Assembly: GCF_000426445.1 (NCBI RefSeq)
Contig: NZ_AUFJ01000009.1
Coordinates: forward strand, 372,001-436,000
Source: Brevibacterium album DSM 18261
GTDB lineage: Bacteria > Actinomycetota > Actinomycetes > Actinomycetales > Brevibacteriaceae
Reading direction: 5' to 3'
Length of the DNA: 64,000 nt
Position numbers and translations under genes: made by a program. The notes beneath the pieces are model-generated. The model saw nothing but the letters and a program-made list of their open reading frames with translations. It made no database searches and was not told where the DNA came from. Below, piece by piece: positions 43,325-52,243 of this stretch. The first letter of the stretch is position 1. Every line of letters begins with the position of its first letter.

Positions 43325-44071
43325 TCATCTCCCCAGCCGCCGTGCTGCGCGCATGACCCGCGTGGCGAAGCGCCGGGCATGTGAGCGGCGCAGCAGGTGG
43401 CTCACGGAGCCCGAGGCGGGTTCGACGCCGATCTTCCGCACCGCCTTCGCCCTGTGCATCCCGTAGTGGTCCAGCGCCGCGCCGAAGTCCTCGTCCGTCC
43501 AGTCCTCCGTCTGCTCGCACAGGAACTCGTCGGCCCGTATGACGCGGTACGGCCGTTCCGGATGCTCCGCGAAGGCACGCACGTCGTCGGTGACGATCGC
43601 ATCCAGACCGGCGGCGACGGCGGCGACATCGAGGTGGACGTCTCCCGGGTCCAGCACCCACGGCCTGTGCACCTGCTCCATGCCCGCGGTGTCGAGCGGT
43701 GTCAGCGACAGAATCCGCTGACGGGCAGCCTCGTGCAGCTGCCCGCGGTCGTACTCCCGATAGATCTGCCTGAGCGCGGGGTGCAGCTCCCGCTTGACGC
43801 CGTACGTGCCGACCAGCTCGAGCGCCGGCTTCCGTCTCTTGCGCACGGCCCGCAGCCACAGCCACAGCGGCTCCGGCGCCAGCACCGAGGTGTCCACCAG
43901 CACCCGATACGGCGCCGTTCCGGCGGAATCCGTGTCAGCGGCCCCAGCCTCCTCGACGGCCGCACAGGACACAGTCGCTGCCTCCCCGGACGCAGCGCCC
44001 GCACCCCCACGTGCCGCTGCTTTGCCGACAGCCCCCTCACCGGCACCCGCCACTCTCTGGCCCCTGCTCAC
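43325..44071 (-). CDS. PIN-domain protein
   Basis: A 248-residue protein. After an Ala/Gly-rich N-terminus (1-52) comes a PIN-like nuclease fold: YRVLVDTSVLAPEPLWLWL with the first acidic residue, a central Glu region, and DPGDVHLDVAAVAAGLDAIVTDDVRAF with the C-terminal acidic residues. A basic tail ends the protein. PIN domains are metal-dependent ribonucleases, often toxins, but no antitoxin-like gene adjoins. The GTG start overlaps the stop of the alpha/beta hydrolase (GTGA), so the two are co-translated. Confidence 0.82.
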   Translation of the reverse strand: MSRGQRVAGAGEGAVGKAAARGGAGAASGEAATVSCAAVEEAGAADTDSAGTAPYRVLVDTSVLAPEPLWLWLRAVRKRRKPALELVGTYGVKRELHPALRQIYREYDRGQLHEAARQRILSLTPLDTAGMEQVHRPWVLDPGDVHLDVAAVAAGLDAIVTDDVRAFAEHPERPYRVIRADEFLCEQTEDWTDEDFGAALDHYGMHRAKAVRKIGVEPASGSVSHLLRRSHARRFATRVMRAARRLGR

Positions 44072-44919
44072 CCGACGAAGAACTCCGTGAGGATGCGGCG
44101 GACCTCGGCCCGCCCGCGCCAGAGGATCGAACCCGGCGGCAGCACCTCGAGGCGCGCCCGCGGGAACGCTGCCGCATACTCCTCCGCGACCTCGACCGGA
44201 TGCGAGGGATCGTCCTCGTGCGTGAGCACCAGGACCTCACCGGAGTACCGCGCCGCATCCGCCGAGGCCGTACCCGGGTCCGCCACCGCGACCTCGGCCG
44301 CCAGCCCCACGCCCTCGGACATGTCCGTCTCCAGCAGGGCATCCACCTTCTGCCCTACCCACGCCCGGGCCGGCTCCAGCGCCTGCACCTCCACCGGCTC
44401 GCGCGCGAGGAAGTGCGCGATGAGCCCGGCGCGGTCCCCGGCCTCGAGCAGCGCACGCACATGGGACACGCCCGTCTCGATGATCGCCTGCTGCTCCGGG
44501 GAGAACCCCGCCCACGACGCAGGCAGCACGAACGCGATCCGCTCCAGGGCCAGCGCCGCGGGGTCTCCGGCGGTGAGCAGGCGCGCGAATCCGCCCGCAC
44601 TCATGGACACGCCGAGGGCGCGGGAGACCCGCGCACCGGCTGCGGCCTCGGCGGCGGCGAGCGCCTGCGCGAGCTGGGCGGCGACGGTCCCGTAGTCCCA
44701 GCCCGGTCCCGGTGAGGGCCGGCCACCGTGCCCGCCGAGGTTCACGAGCGCCCGGGTGCCCGCGATGCCCGCGGCGAACGGCCGGGTGTCGCGGATCTGA
44801 CCGGAGAAGCCGTGGGCGAAGAGGGTGACGGGCTCCCCGCTGCCGAAGACGGAGACCCAGCCGGTCTCGGGGCCGGGGAGGTTCCGGTCGGCGGCCGGCC
44901 GTGCGGCAGGTGTGCTCAT
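44068..44919 (-). CDS. Alpha/beta-fold hydrolase
   Basis: A 283-residue alpha/beta hydrolase. VTLFAHGFSGQIRDTRPF has the oxyanion region, GVSMSAGG is the nucleophile elbow, and GEVLVLTHEDDPSHPVEVAEEYAAAFP carries the acid, with a final small domain. The usual histidine near the C-terminus is not obvious, so catalysis is uncertain. The ATG is 7 nt behind TACCCT. Substrate unknown; coupled with the PIN-domain gene. Confidence 0.85.
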   Translation of the reverse strand: MSTPAARPAADRNLPGPETGWVSVFGSGEPVTLFAHGFSGQIRDTRPFAAGIAGTRALVNLGGHGGRPSPGPGWDYGTVAAQLAQALAAAEAAAGARVSRALGVSMSAGGFARLLTAGDPAALALERIAFVLPASWAGFSPEQQAIIETGVSHVRALLEAGDRAGLIAHFLAREPVEVQALEPARAWVGQKVDALLETDMSEGVGLAAEVAVADPGTASADAARYSGEVLVLTHEDDPSHPVEVAEEYAAAFPRARLEVLPPGSILWRGRAEVRRILTEFFVG

Positions 44920-44926
44920 ACGGATC

Positions 44927-44932
44927 AGGGTA
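44927..44932 (-). promoter_or_regulatory. Leaderless -10 box (alpha/beta hydrolase)
   Basis: TACCCT on the minus strand ends 7 nt before the ATG at 44919. Confidence 0.45.
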
Positions 44933-45157
44933 ATGCGGCAGCGCGGACCGACACCACGAACAGCACGCTCCCCGCAAACGCGGACTCCGCAGCAGCGAGC
45001 CCCTTCTCAGCGGCTCCCGCACCAGCGCGCAGTATGCGGACGCCCGCGCCGCGGGAGGCCGAGCTGAGGCAGACTCGGAGAAGCGGTCACCCGCTGCAGC
45101 GGCTCGCGGCTGTCGGCGGTCAGCACCCGCGCACGGACCTCTCGCGAAGGAGCAGAC

Positions 45158-46411
45158 ATGACAGAGAACCTCACCACCGGCCCCGGGAAGACGGCCTCGG
45201 CCGCCGCACAGGAGGAGCTGCGCAGCACCGCGAGCGGCACCGTGGACGCCGCCGCAGAGGCCCTGCTCGAGTTCAGCCACAGGATCCACGAGCTCAGCGA
45301 GCTCTCCTGGGAGGAGCGCGAGTCCGCCGCCGCCGTCGCCCGTGTCATGGAGGAGGCCGGATTCGAGACGACCCTGGGCGCCTACGGCGTGGAGACCGCC
45401 GTCGAGGCCGTGTACGGCTCGGGCGATCTCACCGTGGTGATCTGCGCGGAGTACGATGCGCTCCCGGGCGTGGGCCATGCGTGCGGCCACAACGTCATCG
45501 CCGCCGCCGGCGTGGGCGCAGCCCTGGCCCTCAAGCCGGTGGCCGATGCCGCCGGCCTGCGCGTCAAGCTCCTGGGCACACCCGCGGAGGAGCACGGCGG
45601 CGGCAAGGTCGAGCTGCTCAAGGCCGGCGCCTGGGAGGACGCCGCGTTCTCGATCATGGTGCACGGCTCGCCCAAGCAGGAGGTGGCGATCGGGAAGACG
45701 CACACCACAGCGGTCGAACGCATCGAGGTCACCTTCACGGGCAAGGAGGCGCATGCCGCAGCAGCACCGTGGGCCGCGGTCAACGCGGGGGCGGCCGCCA
45801 CGCTGGCCCTCACCAACCTCGCGATGCTGCGACAGCACCTCCCGCCGCACTCCAATGCCAACGCCTTCATCTCCCAGGCTGGTCAGGCGACCAACATCAT
45901 TCCCGAGTCCTCGACCCTGCAGGTGGAGTACCGCGCCGGAGACATCGAGACCTGGCGCGAGGTCAAGCAGCGCGTGCTCAACTGCTTCGAGGGCGCGGCC
46001 ATCGCCACCGGCTGCAGCTGGGAGCACCACCGGACCGAGTACCCCTACGCACCCGTCCTCACCCACGAGGGCCTGGGCCTGGTCTGGGACGCGAACCTGG
46101 AGGCGCTGGGTCGCCCGGTCATCCGGGAGACGGCCTTCGGCGGCGGTTCGACGGACATGGGCAACGTCTCGCAGGCGGTGCCCTCCGTCCACGGCATGAT
46201 CTGGCTGCGCGAGTCCCAGAGCGTCCCGCACACCGTGGGCTTCACCGCCGATGCCGTCTCCCCCAGCGGCGACGAGGCCGCCCTCGACGGCGCCAAGGCC
46301 CTCGCCCTCACCGCCCTGGACGCTGCACTCGACCCTGAGCTGCGCGCAGAGCTCCTGCGCCTGCAGGCCGAGCGAGAGCCCGGCTCCACCACCGCGGTGC
46401 TGGAGGTCTGA
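45158..46411 (+). CDS. M20-family amidohydrolase/peptidase
   Basis: A 417-residue metallohydrolase of the AbgB/PM20D2-like branch. ICAEYDALPGVGHACGHN carries metal ligands, GTPAEEHGGGK the catalytic Glu and next ligand, MVHGSPKQ a further His, and TAFGGGSTDMGNVSQAVPSVH the last segment; the dimerisation domain lies between (GKEAHAAAAPWAAVNAG). Such enzymes cleave N-acyl or dipeptide-like amides. AAGGAG precedes the ATG at 5-nt spacing. The 238-base divergent gap upstream shows nothing else recognisable. Confidence 0.92.
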   Translation: MTENLTTGPGKTASAAAQEELRSTASGTVDAAAEALLEFSHRIHELSELSWEERESAAAVARVMEEAGFETTLGAYGVETAVEAVYGSGDLTVVICAEYDALPGVGHACGHNVIAAAGVGAALALKPVADAAGLRVKLLGTPAEEHGGGKVELLKAGAWEDAAFSIMVHGSPKQEVAIGKTHTTAVERIEVTFTGKEAHAAAAPWAAVNAGAAATLALTNLAMLRQHLPPHSNANAFISQAGQATNIIPESSTLQVEYRAGDIETWREVKQRVLNCFEGAAIATGCSWEHHRTEYPYAPVLTHEGLGLVWDANLEALGRPVIRETAFGGGSTDMGNVSQAVPSVHGMIWLRESQSVPHTVGFTADAVSPSGDEAALDGAKALALTALDAALDPELRAELLRLQAEREPGSTTAVLEV

Positions 46412-46581
46412 GGACGGTCGCGACGACCCGGGAGGCCGGAACCCGGCCCCGGGCCGATGCCGAGGCGGACCGCCTCGGGCTCGCTGTGATTCCGCGGGCC
46501 CGGGGCTCAGTTCCGCGGAGACGGAGGACTTCCGCCGCCGAGGTGCGGGAAATCCCCCTCCCACCCCTCCTTACCGGCCGG

Positions 46582-46587
46582 TAGCGT
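46582..46587 (+). promoter_or_regulatory. Leaderless -10 box (DUF418 protein)
   Basis: TAGCGT ends 7 nt before the ATG at 46595. Confidence 0.55.
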
Positions 46588-46594
46588 TCTGGGC

Positions 46595-47749
46595 ATGACC
46601 TCTCCCCGGACCTCTGAGACGCCTGCGCCCGCACCGGTGCGCACCTCGGCGGAATCGCCCCGCACGGCAGCGCCCGCCTCCACCGCACCTGCTTCCCCGC
46701 CTGCGGCAGACGGGGAGGCCGCCTCCCCGGCGGCAGCGCGGGCCTCTGCCGCCTCCGGACGGACGGGCCCGCGCCTCGCCGGCCTCGACGCCCTGCGCGG
46801 CTTCGCCCTGGCCGGGATCATCTTCGTGAACATCCCGAGCGTCCTGGGCCTCAACCCGCTCCTGCCCGACGGCGCGCCCAATCCGATCTCCCACTGGCTC
46901 GACCTCTTCGTGCAGCAGCGGTTCTTCCCGATCTTCAGCCTGCTCTTCGGGGTGGGCTTCGGGATGATGTGGTCCACCGCGAGCACCCGTGCGGCGCGAC
47001 CGCGGCTGGCACTGGCCCGGCGCCTCGGCGCCCTGCTTCTCCTCGGCGCGGCGCATCAGCTCCTCCAGCCCGGCGAGGCGCTGCTGCCCTACTCCCTCGC
47101 CGGCCTCGTCTTCCTCCTGCCGGCCACTTTCCTCCCGGGCAGACGGTGGGCGCGCATCCTCGTCCCCGTCACCGGAGGCGCGCTGCTGCTGGCAGCACTC
47201 CTCCTCACGGGAGGCGGCCTCTCGCTCATCCCCGGACTGTTCCTGCTGGGCTTCGCGGCGGGAGCCTCGGGGTTCGTGCGGCGGATCGCGAAATCGCCGC
47301 GGACCGGACGGATCGCCGCCGCACTCGCCCTCGGGGCCACCGCCGCGAGCGCAGCCGTCCTCCTCACCACCACGTACACCGAACGCGCGCTCTGGCAGGG
47401 CTTCGCGCTGGAGTCCGCACTCGGCCTCGTCATGGCGCTGGCCTATGCGAGCGCGTTCATCGCGCTGCTCCACTCGCCGCTTCGCCGCATGCTCACCGGC
47501 TTGTTCGCGCCGCTGGGCCGCATGGCGCTCACCAACTACGTGACAGCCACCCTGCTCATGGTCGCACTGCGCCTGGCGCCCAGCGGACTCGACCCCGCGC
47601 ACGCGGAAGTGCGGGACTGGACGTTCGCCATGGTCTTCTGCGGCGCGGTGCTCGCAGTCCAGTGGCTCTGGTCGGCGCTGTGGCTCAGGCGCTTCCGCCA
47701 GGGTCCGCTCGAACGGGCATGGCGCGCGGCCACATGGTGGAGGGCCTGA
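46595..47749 (+). CDS. DUF418-family membrane protein
   Basis: A 384-residue membrane protein. A Pro/Ala/Ser-rich cytoplasmic N-terminus (1-58) precedes GLDALRGFALAGIIFVNIP, the heparan-acetyltransferase-like first helix of the family, and about nine further helices with FGVGFGMMW and GRMALTNYVTATLL (DUF418). The family is thought to act in envelope transport or acyl transfer, but no function is established. The PLP enzyme follows after 31 bases with its own promoter. Confidence 0.88.
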   Translation: MTSPRTSETPAPAPVRTSAESPRTAAPASTAPASPPAADGEAASPAAARASAASGRTGPRLAGLDALRGFALAGIIFVNIPSVLGLNPLLPDGAPNPISHWLDLFVQQRFFPIFSLLFGVGFGMMWSTASTRAARPRLALARRLGALLLLGAAHQLLQPGEALLPYSLAGLVFLLPATFLPGRRWARILVPVTGGALLLAALLLTGGGLSLIPGLFLLGFAAGASGFVRRIAKSPRTGRIAAALALGATAASAAVLLTTTYTERALWQGFALESALGLVMALAYASAFIALLHSPLRRMLTGLFAPLGRMALTNYVTATLLMVALRLAPSGLDPAHAEVRDWTFAMVFCGAVLAVQWLWSALWLRRFRQGPLERAWRAATWWRA

Positions 47750-47768
47750 GAGCACGGGCCGCACTCCC

Positions 47769-47774
47769 TATACT
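47769..47774 (+). promoter_or_regulatory. Leaderless -10 box (PLP enzyme)
   Basis: TATACT ends 6 nt before the ATG at 47781, the best -10 match in the window. Confidence 0.65.
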
Positions 47775-47780
47775 CGCCCC

Positions 47781-48845
47781 ATGAGCAGCGTCGCCACTCT
47801 CCGCCCCTTCGACCCGCACGCCGTCCCGCACCTGTTCGCGATGCGGCCGGGCTACGCGAACGCGGCCGCACTCGGCCTCCCCTTCTACGGCACGCTCGCC
47901 GCCATGCGGGAGCACCTGGAGCAGTGGGAGGCCGGTGCCGTGGGGGCGGCTGACTTCGATCCCCTCGTGGGGCGAGCGCGTGCGGCCTACGCGCAGATCG
48001 TGCGCACCTGCCCGGAGCGGGTCGCGATCGGCTCCCAGGCCTCGGCCCAGATCTCCCTGCTCGCGCAGTCGCTGCCTCCGGGGGCTCGGGTGGTGACGGT
48101 CGCCGGAGACTTCTCGTCCGTCACCTTCCCCTTCTCCGTCCGAGGCGACCTCGACGTCCGCGCCGTCCCGCTGGAGGAGCTGCCCGAGGCGCTGGGCCCG
48201 GAGACCGCGGCCGTCGCCTTCTCTCTCGTCCAGTCCGCGAACGGCGCGGTCGCGGACGCGGAGGCCGTGCGGTCCGCCGCACGTGCACATGGCGTGACGA
48301 CCCTGTGCGACCTCACACAGGCGGCGGGTGTGCTCCCGTGCGCCGCGGACGACTGGGACATGACCGTCTGCCACACGTACAAGTGGCTGTCCTGCCCGCG
48401 AGGCCTGTCCTTCCTCACGGTCTCGGAGGAGCTCTGCGCGCGCATGGTCCCGGCGCACGCGGGCTGGTGTGCCGGTGCGGACCCGTGGGCGTCCACGTAC
48501 GGGCCGGACATGGAGCTCGCGGACACCGCGCGGCGCTTCGACGTCTCCCCCGCCTGGCCCGCGGTGGTGGGCGCGGTGCCGGTGCTCGAATGGTTCGCCT
48601 CCGTGCGGCCGGAAAGCCTGTGGGCGCATGCCGCGGGCCTCGGCGACGCACTGTGCGAGGGACTGGGGATCGCACCGCGCGGCCAGGCCATCGTGTCCTG
48701 GCCGGATCCGGACGGAGCGGACCTCGCCGCGCTGGCACGGGCCGGTGTGGTCGCCTCGGGCAGGGCCGGCGGTGTGCGGACGTCCTTCCACGTGTGGAGC
48801 ACGGACGAGGACGTGGACATGATCCTGCGCGCGCTGGACCGGTGA
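47781..48845 (+). CDS. Class V aminotransferase-like PLP enzyme
   Basis: A 354-residue fold-type I PLP enzyme of the class V aminotransferase/cysteine desulfurase group. PLP Asp177 (TLCDLTQAAG) and Schiff-base Lys201 (CHTYKWLSCPRG) are clear. It lacks the catalytic-loop Cys of NifS-type desulfurases and is short, resembling kynureninase- or isopenicillin-epimerase-like members; the substrate is unknown. No SD; leaderless start. Confidence 0.85.
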   Translation: MSSVATLRPFDPHAVPHLFAMRPGYANAAALGLPFYGTLAAMREHLEQWEAGAVGAADFDPLVGRARAAYAQIVRTCPERVAIGSQASAQISLLAQSLPPGARVVTVAGDFSSVTFPFSVRGDLDVRAVPLEELPEALGPETAAVAFSLVQSANGAVADAEAVRSAARAHGVTTLCDLTQAAGVLPCAADDWDMTVCHTYKWLSCPRGLSFLTVSEELCARMVPAHAGWCAGADPWASTYGPDMELADTARRFDVSPAWPAVVGAVPVLEWFASVRPESLWAHAAGLGDALCEGLGIAPRGQAIVSWPDPDGADLAALARAGVVASGRAGGVRTSFHVWSTDEDVDMILRALDR

Positions 48846-48878
48846 GGGGCGGCCGTTGCCCGGGGCGGGGCCCGCACC

Positions 48879-48884
48879 TAGGCT
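48879..48884 (+). promoter_or_regulatory. -10 box of MetX-like gene
   Basis: TAGGCT, about 35 nt before the SD-led ATG at 48920. Confidence 0.45.
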
Positions 48885-48919
48885 GAGGCCACCAGCAGGC
48901 TGCGACGAGGAGGTCGACC

Positions 48920-49996
48920 ATGCCGATCGAGAACCCCTTCTACTCTCCGGACGTGCAGGGACCGTATGAGCTCTACTCGGTGGGGCGCTTCGAACTCGAG
49001 GACGGCGGTGTGATCCCGGACCTCACACTGGCCGTGGCGACGTATGGCGAGCTCAATGCCGCACGCGACAACGCGATCCTCATCCCCACGTGGTTCTCCG
49101 GGACGCACCAGACCTGGGAGCAGGTGTACATCGGGCCGGGGCGTGCGCTGGACCCGGAGAGGCACTTCATCGTCGTGGTCAACCAGATCGGCAACGGCCT
49201 CTCACTGTCACCCCACAACGCGGCGGACCCCTCCATCGCGATGTCGAAGTTCCCCCGCGTGCGGATCGGCGATGACGTGCGGGCTCAGGAGCGGCTGCTG
49301 CGCGAGGCGTTCGGTATCGAGCGGCTGGCCCTCGTGGTGGGCGGATCGATGGGTGCGCAGCAGACCTGGGAGTGGGCGGTGCGCTTTCCGGAGAAGGTGC
49401 TGCGCGCGGCCCCCATCGCGGGCACCGCGCAGAACACGCCGCACGACTTCCTCTTCACGCAGACCCTCGTGGAGGCGATCACGAGCGATCCGGGCTTCGC
49501 CGGCGGCGAGTACGCCTCCCACCTGGATGTGCAGGCGGGCCTGGGGCGGCATGCGGACATCTGGGCGGTCATGGGCCTGTCGACGGAGTTCTGGAAGTCC
49601 GGCTTCTGGAAGGCGGTGCCGATGCTGGATGGTGAGACCACCGAGGACTTCGAGGAGTTCCAGGCCGGCTTCATCCGCGCCCTGTTCCGGCTCATGGACC
49701 CCAATGCGCTGCTGACGATGGGATGGAAGTGGCAGCGCGGCGACGTGGCGCGCAGCATCGGCGGAGACCTCGCGGCCGCGCTCGGCCGCATCACCGCGAA
49801 GACGTTCGTCATGCCCATCGACCGCGACATGTTCTTCCCGGTCGCCGACTGCGAAGCCGAACAGCGCCTCACACCCGGGAGCGAGCTCCGCGTACTGCCC
49901 TCCATCGCGGGGCACTTCGGCCTCTTCGGCTTCGAGCCGAGCTATGTCGAGGAGGTCGATCGGAACCTCTCGGAGCTGCTGGCCGCGCCCGTGTGA
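48920..49996 (+). CDS. MetX-like alpha/beta-hydrolase acyltransferase
   Basis: A 358-residue member of the homoserine O-acetyltransferase-like alpha/beta-hydrolase family. Nucleophile Ser143 in VVGGSMGAQQTWEWA, Asp in MPIDRDMFFPVADCE and His in SIAGHFGLFG form the triad; QIGNGLSLSP is the family segment between. True MetX enzymes have a GGSLGGM elbow and a longer lid, so an esterase or other acyltransferase role is as likely as methionine synthesis. GAGGAGG precedes the ATG. Convergent with the ferredoxin gene. Confidence 0.85.
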   Translation: MPIENPFYSPDVQGPYELYSVGRFELEDGGVIPDLTLAVATYGELNAARDNAILIPTWFSGTHQTWEQVYIGPGRALDPERHFIVVVNQIGNGLSLSPHNAADPSIAMSKFPRVRIGDDVRAQERLLREAFGIERLALVVGGSMGAQQTWEWAVRFPEKVLRAAPIAGTAQNTPHDFLFTQTLVEAITSDPGFAGGEYASHLDVQAGLGRHADIWAVMGLSTEFWKSGFWKAVPMLDGETTEDFEEFQAGFIRALFRLMDPNALLTMGWKWQRGDVARSIGGDLAAALGRITAKTFVMPIDRDMFFPVADCEAEQRLTPGSELRVLPSIAGHFGLFGFEPSYVEEVDRNLSELLAAPV

Positions 49997-50092
49997 GGCG
50001 CTCCCGGCCGCCCAGCGGCAGGCAAGGACGCTCCCCGGGGCGAGGAGCTCTGAGAGTGCGAGCCTCGTGCGGCAGGAAGAGCCCCTGGGCGC

Positions 50093-50308
50093 TCAGTGAG
50101 GCGGTATCGGGTGGTCGTCGACCTGGATCGCACCGGACGGGCACAGGTACTCCGCCTCCTCGACGGCCTCCCATTCGCTCTCGGGCGGATCCGCGTCCAG
50201 CAGCTCCACGAAGCTGCCGTTCTCCGCGCGGTTCCGGAAGACGCGCGGCGCGACGAAGCCGCAGTTCCCGGATGCCACGCACAGGGTCTGATGGACGGTG
50301 ACCTTCAT
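50093..50308 (-). CDS. Small [3Fe-4S]/[4Fe-4S] ferredoxin
   Basis: A 71-residue single-cluster ferredoxin of the type that serves cytochrome P450s or desaturases in Actinobacteria. Cluster ligands are Cys10, Cys16 and Cys56-Pro (CVASGNC...CPSGAI); the missing second Cys of a CxxCxxC motif indicates a [3Fe-4S] cluster. The ATG at 50308 has GAGGAG six nt upstream; the frame open further upstream is not coding. It lies downstream of the fatty-acid desaturase, a possible electron acceptor, though a hairpin intervenes. Confidence 0.92.
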   Translation of the reverse strand: MKVTVHQTLCVASGNCGFVAPRVFRNRAENGSFVELLDADPPESEWEAVEEAEYLCPSGAIQVDDHPIPPH

Positions 50309-50347
50309 CGGATGCTCCTCTCGGGTTCTGTGCTCCGTCTGCCGCTG

Positions 50348-50385
50348 CTGCCGACAGAGCCGGAGCACACCGGTTCTGTCGGCAG
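50348..50385 (-). terminator. Hairpin between desaturase and ferredoxin
   Basis: 16-bp arms with one mismatch (CTGCCGACAGAGCCGG / CCGGTTCTGTCGGCAG), 6-nt loop, starting 5 bases after the desaturase stop. It should end or attenuate desaturase transcription before the ferredoxin. Confidence 0.7.
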
Positions 50386-50389
50386 CCGC

Positions 50390-51436
50390 TCAGCCGCGGT
50401 ACCGCTGCACGAGCGGGCACACATAGGGATCGCGATTCTTGAGTCCCACCTGGTTGAGATATGCGATCACCGTGGACGAGGCCTCGGCCAGCGTGCGCTG
50501 CGTGTAGGGGATGTCGAGCCGGTCGCAGTGCTCCCGCACGAGCTTCTGCATCGCGGGGAGACTGGGGCGCGGAGCGGTGGGGAAGAGGTGATGCTCGATC
50601 TGGAACTGCAGACCGCCCATCAGGAACCGGACCAGCGGCCCGTCCTCGATGTTGCGGGACATTCTGATCTGGCGGCGCAGGAAGTCGAGGTGGATTCCAG
50701 CGGGCACGGTGGGCATGCCCATGTGGTTGAGGGCGAAGGCCCCTCCCAGCATGAGGCCGAAGGTGCCGACCTGCACCCCGAAGAACGCGATCGCCATGCC
50801 CACCGGCAGGACCGCGAACAGCAGGGTCAGGTATGCGGCGTGCCGGACGATGATCAGCGTGAGTTCGGGGAAGCGGTGCGGCACCTCACGGGTGGTGAAC
50901 AGGGTCTTCAGCGAGGCGACGTGGAGGTTCAGGCCCTCCAGGAGCAGCAGCGGCACGAAGAAGACTCCCTGGCGGCGGGCGAGCAGCCGGCTCACCCTGC
51001 CGGTGCGCTGATCGCTGGCCTCCGGGGTGAATGCGAGCAGATTGGACTCGATGTCCGGGTCCGCGCCCACCTGGTTCGGGTGCGCATGATGGGTGTTGTG
51101 CTTGGCCATCCACCAGCTGAAGCTGAGCCCCATGAGCAGGCCCGCGACGATGCGCGAGGCCCATTCGTTCCACTCCCGCGACGCGAAGACCTCGCGGTGG
51201 GCGGCTTCGTGCGAGAGGAAGCCCAGCTGTGCCATCACCATTCCGATGAGAGCGGCGACGATCAGCTGGAACCAGGTCTCGCCCAGCAGGACGATGGCGG
51301 CCACCAGGGCCGCCAGGACCAGCACCCAGACGCAGATCCGGGTGAGGTAGAACCCGTAGCGGCGGCGCATGAGTCCGGCGTCGTGCACGGCACGACTCAG
51401 TTCGCGGTACGACTCGACGTACCTATTGCCGGCCAC
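50390..51436 (-). CDS. Membrane fatty-acid desaturase
   Basis: A 348-residue acyl-lipid desaturase with all three histidine boxes: HEAAH (76-80), HNTHH (113-117) and QIEHH near residue 288, plus four hydrophobic segments. It introduces a double bond into membrane acyl chains using O2 and reduced ferredoxin; the family includes linoleoyl-CoA/delta-6 types and mycobacterial DesA3-like proteins. GTG at 51436 has AGGTG upstream; a TATACT -10 lies 83 nt before it. The adjacent ferredoxin could supply electrons. Confidence 0.92.
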   Translation of the reverse strand: MAGNRYVESYRELSRAVHDAGLMRRRYGFYLTRICVWVLVLAALVAAIVLLGETWFQLIVAALIGMVMAQLGFLSHEAAHREVFASREWNEWASRIVAGLLMGLSFSWWMAKHNTHHAHPNQVGADPDIESNLLAFTPEASDQRTGRVSRLLARRQGVFFVPLLLLEGLNLHVASLKTLFTTREVPHRFPELTLIIVRHAAYLTLLFAVLPVGMAIAFFGVQVGTFGLMLGGAFALNHMGMPTVPAGIHLDFLRRQIRMSRNIEDGPLVRFLMGGLQFQIEHHLFPTAPRPSLPAMQKLVREHCDRLDIPYTQRTLAEASSTVIAYLNQVGLKNRDPYVCPLVQRYRG

Positions 51437-51518
51437 GATGACACCTGACGACGCGCGAGCGCCGACTCTGTGCGGCGGCTCCCGCCCCGTATCGCCTCGC
51501 AGTGCTTCCCATACATCA

Positions 51519-51524
51519 AGTATA
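51519..51524 (-). promoter_or_regulatory. Desaturase -10 box
   Basis: TATACT on the minus strand inside the symmetric ATACTTGATGTAT; leader about 75 nt. Confidence 0.5.
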
Positions 51525-51630
51525 AGTGCGAAGATCTGCCCTCACATTGAGGATGCGGCAAGGTCGGTTGCCCCTGTGAACCGGCTCTTCCGCATGCTTG
51601 GGAGATCCTGGTCCGAGCCCGTCCCAGAGG

Positions 51631-52167
51631 TCAGCTGAGGTTGAAAAGCGACTTCGACCTCAGTGCTGGGCCGGGAGCACCTCCCTCACCGTCCCATGCA
51701 TCAAGACCGTCATCATCGCCGGCTTCCCACATGCGGGCGAGCTCAGCCTCGGTCAGCCGGTTTGCGCCCGAGGCGATGGCGTCCATGACGCTGAGAGCCA
51801 GGTCCGGGTCCGCATCGAACGGGATCGCCAGCGTCCGGAGCCGGCGCCCATCGCTCAGTGCCAGCTCGACGACCCCGCCCGGCGGCGCAGCCGGGGATTC
51901 GGCCAGCAGCGAGATCGCGGTCAGCCCGTGCGACGATCGCGTGGCCACTCGATACAAGCCAGGGTTGTTGTCCTGTGCCCTCCAGTCCGCGTATGCGAAG
52001 CGGACATGGGAGATTCTGCCGCGGTTCACCGGGAACTCCTCGATGAGGTGAGCAAGCTCGCGCTGAAGGTCATCAGTGCGCGGCCACCACGCTGCCGGCA
52101 GTGCCGGGTGCTGCGATGATGGTGCGAACTCGATGCGCAGATGTGGTCGGCTGGGTTGTGTAGGCAT
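51631..52167 (-). CDS. DUF5994-family protein
   Basis: A 178-residue protein with the family pattern LRIEFAPSSQHPALPAAWWPRTDDLQRELAHLI and GRISHVRFAYADW. Function unknown. ATG at 52167 fits the family N-terminus; AGGGG lies upstream. The family is widespread in mycobacteria and relatives, often as orphan genes. Base composition is a little less GC-rich than in neighbours. The C-terminal 50 residues are Asp/Gly/Ala-rich. Confidence 0.75.
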   Translation of the reverse strand: MPTQPSRPHLRIEFAPSSQHPALPAAWWPRTDDLQRELAHLIEEFPVNRGRISHVRFAYADWRAQDNNPGLYRVATRSSHGLTAISLLAESPAAPPGGVVELALSDGRRLRTLAIPFDADPDLALSVMDAIASGANRLTEAELARMWEAGDDDGLDAWDGEGGAPGPALRSKSLFNLS

Positions 52168-52229
52168 GACGCCCGCCCCTCGTGCTGCCCTGCCGATTCG
52201 ACGAATGCGGGCCGACAACCTGATTGCTC

Positions 52230-52243
52230 CCAGTATACCGGGC
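52230..52243 (-). promoter_or_regulatory. DUF5994 promoter palindrome
   Basis: CCCGGTATACTGGG (minus strand) is nearly self-complementary and contains a consensus-like -10 TATACT (52232-52237). A regulator binding it would cover the -10. Leader about 60 nt. Nothing else is seen in the 265 bases up to the tRNA. Confidence 0.4.

Noticed and set aside
43325..44071. Toxin-antitoxin locus
   Set aside because: A PIN domain is present but the coupled gene is an alpha/beta hydrolase, and no small antitoxin-like ORF adjoins on either side.
48920..49996. Homoserine O-acetyltransferase metX
   Set aside because: The fold and triad fit the MetX-like family, but the nucleophile elbow is GGSMGAQQ and no metY or other methionine gene is adjacent, so the specific name was withheld.
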